Origin: Shinella sp.
GTDB lineage: Bacteria > Pseudomonadota > Alphaproteobacteria > Rhizobiales > Rhizobiaceae
Direction of reading: 5' to 3'
Assembly (NCBI GenBank): GCA_003248775.1
Contig: QFQX01000032.1
Location: forward strand, 1 to 51,108
DNA: 51,108 nt
Numbering within the stretch: position 1 is the first letter of the stretch; every line of letters starts with the position of its first letter. The notes under the pieces were generated by a model that worked only from the letters and a program-made list of their open reading frames with translations, was not told the origin of the DNA and did not search any database. Of this stretch, positions 47,962 through 51,108 are shown piece after piece. The translations under genes were made by a program, and so were the position numbers.

Positions 47962-49323
47962 TTATCTCAGCGCGACAGTTCTTCGCGCTTCAGCGATCGA
48001 TTCCCGAATCGCCAGGGACAGGATCGAGACGATTTCCCCAAGCTCTTCCTCGCTCGCATTATAGGGCGGCGCAAGAATGACGGTATCGCCCGCCGTCCCT
48101 CCGACATTGCCCGTGCAGGGATAGCAGATAAGCCCCGCCTCGAAGGCGCGACGACCGATCGCGGCATGCAGGCTGGCATAGGAGGGAAAAGGCTCCTTGC
48201 GGACGGGATCGGCAACCATCTCCAGCCCGATGAAGAACCCTCGCCCGCGAATGTCCCCAACCTCGCCAACGTCGGCAAGTGCCGCGCGCAGCTCCTGTTG
48301 CAGGATCGGACCCCTTGTCCGCACCCGGTCGAGCAACCCGTCCCGCGTCACGATCTTCTGGACAGCGACACCAGCCGCACAGGCGGATGTATGCCCGGTA
48401 AAGGTATGGCCGGTCATCGCGCCACCATGGGCCGCCATCAGTGTCTCATGAACATGATCGCTGTAGAGAGTGGCGCCGAGCGGCTGGTAACCGGCGGCAA
48501 GCCCCTTGGCGATGCTCATGATATCCGGCACCACCCCGTCTTCGGCCAGCGCCCGCCATGTGCCCGTGCGGCCCGAACCGCACATCACCTCGTCGCTGAT
48601 CAGAAGGACACCGTGGCGACGGCAAACATCCGCGACCGCCTTCGCATAACCTTCCGGAGCCGGCACGACACCGCCGGCAGCGCCCACCACCGGCTCGAAG
48701 ATGAAGGCCGCGACCTTATCGGCACCGACCTTGAGGATCTCCTCATCGAGTTCGTTCGCGAGATAGGTTACCAGCCCCTCCGCATCCACGCCCTCCGGCA
48801 ATCTGTAGGCATTGGCACTGGAGACGAAGGAAACATCGAGCAGGCTTCCCTCGAAAGCTTCACGACGCGTCTTGAAATCCGAGACGGAGAGAGCGCCGAG
48901 GGTGTTGCCATGCCAGGAACGTCGGCGGGAAATGAAGCGGCGTCGGCTCTTCTCGCCGCGTGCCGTGTGGAACTGCAGCGCGATCTTCAGGCAGGATTCC
49001 ACTGCTTCCGACCCGCTGGTGACGAAGACGATGTTGCCGAAATGGCCATCCGTGTTGCGGCGGATGATCTCTGTCAGTTCCTCCACTGCATCCGAGGTGA
49101 AGAGATAGCGGTAGCCATGCGCCACCCGGTCAAGCTGCGCCTTGACCGCCTCCGTCACTTCCGGGTGCGCATGACCGAGGCAATAGACAGCCGGCCCGCC
49201 CGATCCGTCGAGATAACGCTTGCCATTCGCATCGTAGAGATAACTACCCCGCCCGTAGGCGATCTTCGGAAGGGCCTGCACCCCATAGCTGCTGCCGGTG
49301 GACGTGGTCCGAGGTGACGACAT
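47962..49323 (-). CDS. Class III aminotransferase
   Basis: PLP-dependent omega-aminotransferase-like enzyme of 453 residues. The cofactor Asp is in L-I-S-D-E-V (Asp244), Schiff-base Lys273 in M-S-I-A-K-G-L-A-A-G-Y-Q-P, and the phosphate-binding S-G-S-E-A-V is at 103-108. H-T-F-T-G-H-T-S follows. Substrates of this group include omega-amino acids, diamines and 2-aminoethylphosphonate-like compounds; I cannot choose. AAGGGAA precedes the ATG. It lies 45 bp after the binding-protein gene, so the two are probably one operon. Confidence 0.92.
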   Translation of the reverse strand: MSSPRTTSTGSSYGVQALPKIAYGRGSYLYDANGKRYLDGSGGPAVYCLGHAHPEVTEAVKAQLDRVAHGYRYLFTSDAVEELTEIIRRNTDGHFGNIVFVTSGSEAVESCLKIALQFHTARGEKSRRRFISRRRSWHGNTLGALSVSDFKTRREAFEGSLLDVSFVSSANAYRLPEGVDAEGLVTYLANELDEEILKVGADKVAAFIFEPVVGAAGGVVPAPEGYAKAVADVCRRHGVLLISDEVMCGSGRTGTWRALAEDGVVPDIMSIAKGLAAGYQPLGATLYSDHVHETLMAAHGGAMTGHTFTGHTSACAAGVAVQKIVTRDGLLDRVRTRGPILQQELRAALADVGEVGDIRGRGFFIGLEMVADPVRKEPFPSYASLHAAIGRRAFEAGLICYPCTGNVGGTAGDTVILAPPYNASEEELGEIVSILSLAIRESIAEARRTVALR

Positions 49324-49368
49324 GGCATTTCCCTTCCGACGGAATCAGGCTGCGGGATCGAGTGAAAG

Positions 49369-50151
49369 CTACTTGCGGGGAAGTCCGTAAATGTCGAAAT
49401 CGAAATAAGGTTTCGCCAGATGATCATAGCCGCCATTGGCGAGCAGCGTCGTGATCGCGGCATTGACCTCCCCGGTCAGCGCCTTGTCTTCCTTGCGCAG
49501 GCCGGCCCCGACCTTGGTGATCCCTCGTTCCCCGGGTGGCACGTCGGCAAGGATGGCGAGCCCGGAGGCCTGCGGTTCCTTCAGGAACTCGGCTAGCGCC
49601 ACCTTGTCGGCGAGCACGACATCGACACGTTTTGCGACCAGTTCGTCATTCGCCTCCTCCTGCGTCGGATAGGTACGAATGGTGGCCACATCACCGAACT
49701 TGCTACGGACATCAGCGGCATGGGTGGTCGATCCCTGCACGCCGATGGTCTTGCCCTTCATTCCATCTGGCGTCAGCACGAGGACGCTGCCCTTGCTCCC
49801 CATGAAGGCGCCCCCCGTCGAATAATAGGGAATAGTGAAATCGATGAGCTTCCTGCGCTCGTCCGTGATCACCATGGAGCTCATGATCATGTCGATCTTC
49901 TTCGTCGTCAGCGCCTGAATGAGCTCGTCCCACTCCGTATCCACGGTAACGCATTGGATCTTGATCGCAGCGCAGATCGCCATAGACAGGTCGATTTCGA
50001 AGCCCTTCCACTTCCCGTCAGGTTCCTTCCAGGTGAAGGGCGGATAAGGCTCGTCGGCGACACCGATTCTCAAGGGCTCGATTGCGAAGGCCGAAGCAGG
50101 CAATGTCATGAAAAGGCATGCAGCCAGACCGATGCACAGCAACGACTTCAC
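49369..50151 (-). CDS. Solitary amino-acid-type ABC binding protein (SBP_bac_3)
   Basis: A 260-residue periplasmic protein with signal peptide M-K-S-L-L-C-I-G-L-A-A-C-L-F-M-T ending A-S-A-F-A. The mature part starts L-R-I-G-V-A-D-E-P-Y-P-P-F-T-W and has the family motif G-F-E-I-D-L. The lone Cys pair is C33-type in C-A-A-I-K-I-Q-C (near 90). Start is GTG after AAGGGA. No permease or ATPase genes are adjacent, so it must use a transporter encoded elsewhere or act as a sensor. The operon partner is the class III aminotransferase. Confidence 0.9.
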   Translation of the reverse strand: MKSLLCIGLAACLFMTLPASAFAIEPLRIGVADEPYPPFTWKEPDGKWKGFEIDLSMAICAAIKIQCVTVDTEWDELIQALTTKKIDMIMSSMVITDERRKLIDFTIPYYSTGGAFMGSKGSVLVLTPDGMKGKTIGVQGSTTHAADVRSKFGDVATIRTYPTQEEANDELVAKRVDVVLADKVALAEFLKEPQASGLAILADVPPGERGITKVGAGLRKEDKALTGEVNAAITTLLANGGYDHLAKPYFDFDIYGLPRK

Positions 50152-50259
50152 GAATATTCCCTTTCATTATCTGGCGGAAGCGAGAGATCTTCCGGACACA
50201 ACGCCCGGCATCCACCGATTGAAAATAAGTTCATGATACAAACCGGTCGCAGCAAAACA

Positions 50260-50289
50260 AGAGAAATTTAACGATCGTTCAATTTCTCT
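50260..50289. promoter_or_regulatory. 30-bp near-palindrome, probable TetR operator
   Basis: Fourteen of fifteen base pairs are complementary around the centre at 50274/50275; arms are AGAGAAATT and AATTTCTCT, and the core AACGATCGTT is a perfect palindrome. TGAACG-like halves fit TetR/BetI-type sites. It lies directly after the TetR gene and 108 bp upstream of the binding-protein start. On the minus strand it is followed by TTGTTTTG, so it may also serve as terminator of tetR. Confidence 0.55.
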
Positions 50290-50294
50290 GATAT

Positions 50295-50927
50295 TCACGG
50301 TATTGCACGAGGCGCGGACGCATTAAGGAACACATCGGCCCAGCGCTCGCAAAGCCCGATCGCTTCTTCAGGCGTGAAGATTTCCGGGTTGAGGCACCAT
50401 TCCAGCCAGAGGCCGTCGAGCATAGCAACGATACCGATCGCCGCAAGCCTGACATCCGGCTCCGGCCAGCCACGCGAAGCAAAGAAGTCCTTCAGCAAGG
50501 CCGAAAGCAGGCGACGATATTCGGCATAGGTGCGATCATGCACATCCGTCATTGCCGGAGAATGCTCGATCATTCCCCAGAACACCACCCATGTCCGGAG
50601 CGTGCTTTTCTCCATGACGGGCGCAGAAAGCGATGCGCGGAAATAGGCGCTCAGCCTGGCTCGCGGATCATCGCCCGCAGCGGCAACCATGGTTTCGATA
50701 TTTTCGAGCAGGGCAAGAGACATCGTCTCATAGGCATGCCCCACGAGTTCGTCCTTGCCGCCATAATGATGATTGATGAGGCCGATCGAGATACCGGCCT
50801 CCTTGCTGATTTTGCGAATCGAAAGCCCAGCGTGACCTTCCCGGGCGAGGCAGGCAAGCGTCGCCGCGATCAGTGTCCGTCGCCGATCCTCGGGTAACTT
50901 GCGTTCGAATTTGCCGAGTTCCGCCAT
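50295..50927 (-). CDS. TetR-family regulator, BetI-like
   Basis: A 210-residue repressor-like protein. The N-terminal HTH has R-R-T-L-I-A-A-T-L-A-C-L-A-R-E-G-H-A-G-L-S-I-R-K-I-S-K-E-A-G-I-S-I-G-L-I-N-H-H-Y-G-G-K-D-E-L (separate residues), close to BetI. The C-terminal domain is helical and holds the ligand site. ATG 50927 begins the conserved domain; the frame extends to 51029 without a Shine-Dalgarno. No choline-oxidation genes are adjacent; the binding-protein/aminotransferase pair downstream is the likeliest target. Confidence 0.9.
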   Translation of the reverse strand: MAELGKFERKLPEDRRRTLIAATLACLAREGHAGLSIRKISKEAGISIGLINHHYGGKDELVGHAYETMSLALLENIETMVAAAGDDPRARLSAYFRASLSAPVMEKSTLRTWVVFWGMIEHSPAMTDVHDRTYAEYRRLLSALLKDFFASRGWPEPDVRLAAIGIVAMLDGLWLEWCLNPEIFTPEEAIGLCERWADVFLNASAPRAIP

Positions 50928-51020
50928 ACTGCGAATCGAATTCCATCCACTTGCCAAGGATGTAGCATGTTTACGACCGCCCCGCATGGATGCGCATCGA
51001 AATGACGTTTCCAGGCTACA

Positions 51021-51108
51021 GCATGTCAAGCAAAAGTGTGCAGCGGTTTTGCGGCAACGACATGCGATGAAACAAGGACTTAAAGCGTAGAGAGCGAAGC
51101 TGAAAGAT
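51021..51108 (+). repeat. RIME-like repeat, right edge (truncated by window end)
   Basis: The first palindrome is complete: GCATGTC (51021-51027) pairs with GACATGC (51059-51065), and GCAAAA (51030-51035) with TTTTGC (51047-51052). The last 64 bases repeat the first 64 bases of the window with one mismatch. The 3' palindrome is cut off. Confidence 0.75.

Overview
The window looks like chromosomal DNA of an alphaproteobacterium of the order Rhizobiales, most probably family Rhizobiaceae. The evidence is gene content and order: an Omp10-type lipoprotein, homospermidine synthase, CpdR next to N-formylglutamate amidohydrolase and a tRNA-Val(GAC), a suhB/MmgR-type small RNA beside an inositol-monophosphatase-family gene, a ROSE-type RNA thermometer behind a rhizobial RpoH-type promoter, and RIME-like intergenic repeats. 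The assignment rests on recognised families, not on a database search. There is no phage, insertion sequence, CRISPR array or plasmid function. Both window ends lie inside copies of the same repeat, as expected for a contig that ends where an assembler met a dispersed repeat.

Layout. 0.1-4 kb: an M15-type peptidase-like protein with a long Pro/Ala-rich tail and a sigma-54-activator-like regulator with a degenerate GAFTGA loop. 4-9 kb: oligoendopeptidase F, then an overlapping p-aminobenzoate set (pabB, pabC-like, YciI-like) and a DUF3445 protein. 9-16 kb: homospermidine synthase, omp10, a secreted 5'-nucleotidase with a LysM domain, ferrochelatase, and an SPFH/NfeD pair. 16-22.4 kb: cell-envelope genes (arabinose-5-phosphate isomerase, an outer-membrane barrel, galU, a lytic transglycosylase, a DUF459 SGNH-like protein). 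22.4-28.7 kb: gltD and gltB. 29-32.2 kb: threonine aldolase, a LysR regulator and a divergent bile-acid-symporter-like transporter. 32.2-37 kb: heat-controlled Hsp20, a lysophospholipase-like hydrolase, a hisN-like phosphatase, the MmgR-type sRNA, a hutG-like gene, cpdR and tRNA-Val. 37-45.5 kb: a minus-strand operon (glutamine-synthetase-like enzyme, PotD/A/B/C-like ABC transporter, iron alcohol dehydrogenase) with a divergent LuxR-type regulator. 45.5-51 kb: an unknown small protein, a long coiled-coil protein, a class III aminotransferase with a solitary amino-acid-binding protein, and a TetR-type regulator next to a 30-bp near-palindrome.

How the genes may work together. The 37.8-45.5 kb cluster reads as one uptake-and-catabolism module: import of a cationic amine or amino alcohol, gamma-glutamylation by the GS-like enzyme, and oxidation of an alcohol by the Fe-ADH. 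The binding protein and aminotransferase at 48-50 kb look like a second small amine/amino-acid module, plausibly controlled by the neighbouring TetR protein. The substrates are inferred, not shown.

The observations most worth a second look are the degenerate GAFTGA regulator, the GS-like/ABC/Fe-ADH/LuxR cluster, the complete RpoH-promoter plus ROSE leader of hsp20, an orphan terminator with upstream hairpins near 33 kb (candidate sRNA), the DUF459 protein that lacks the SGNH catalytic Ser and His, and the 30-bp palindrome at 50.26 kb. I found no clearly unprecedented multi-gene system.
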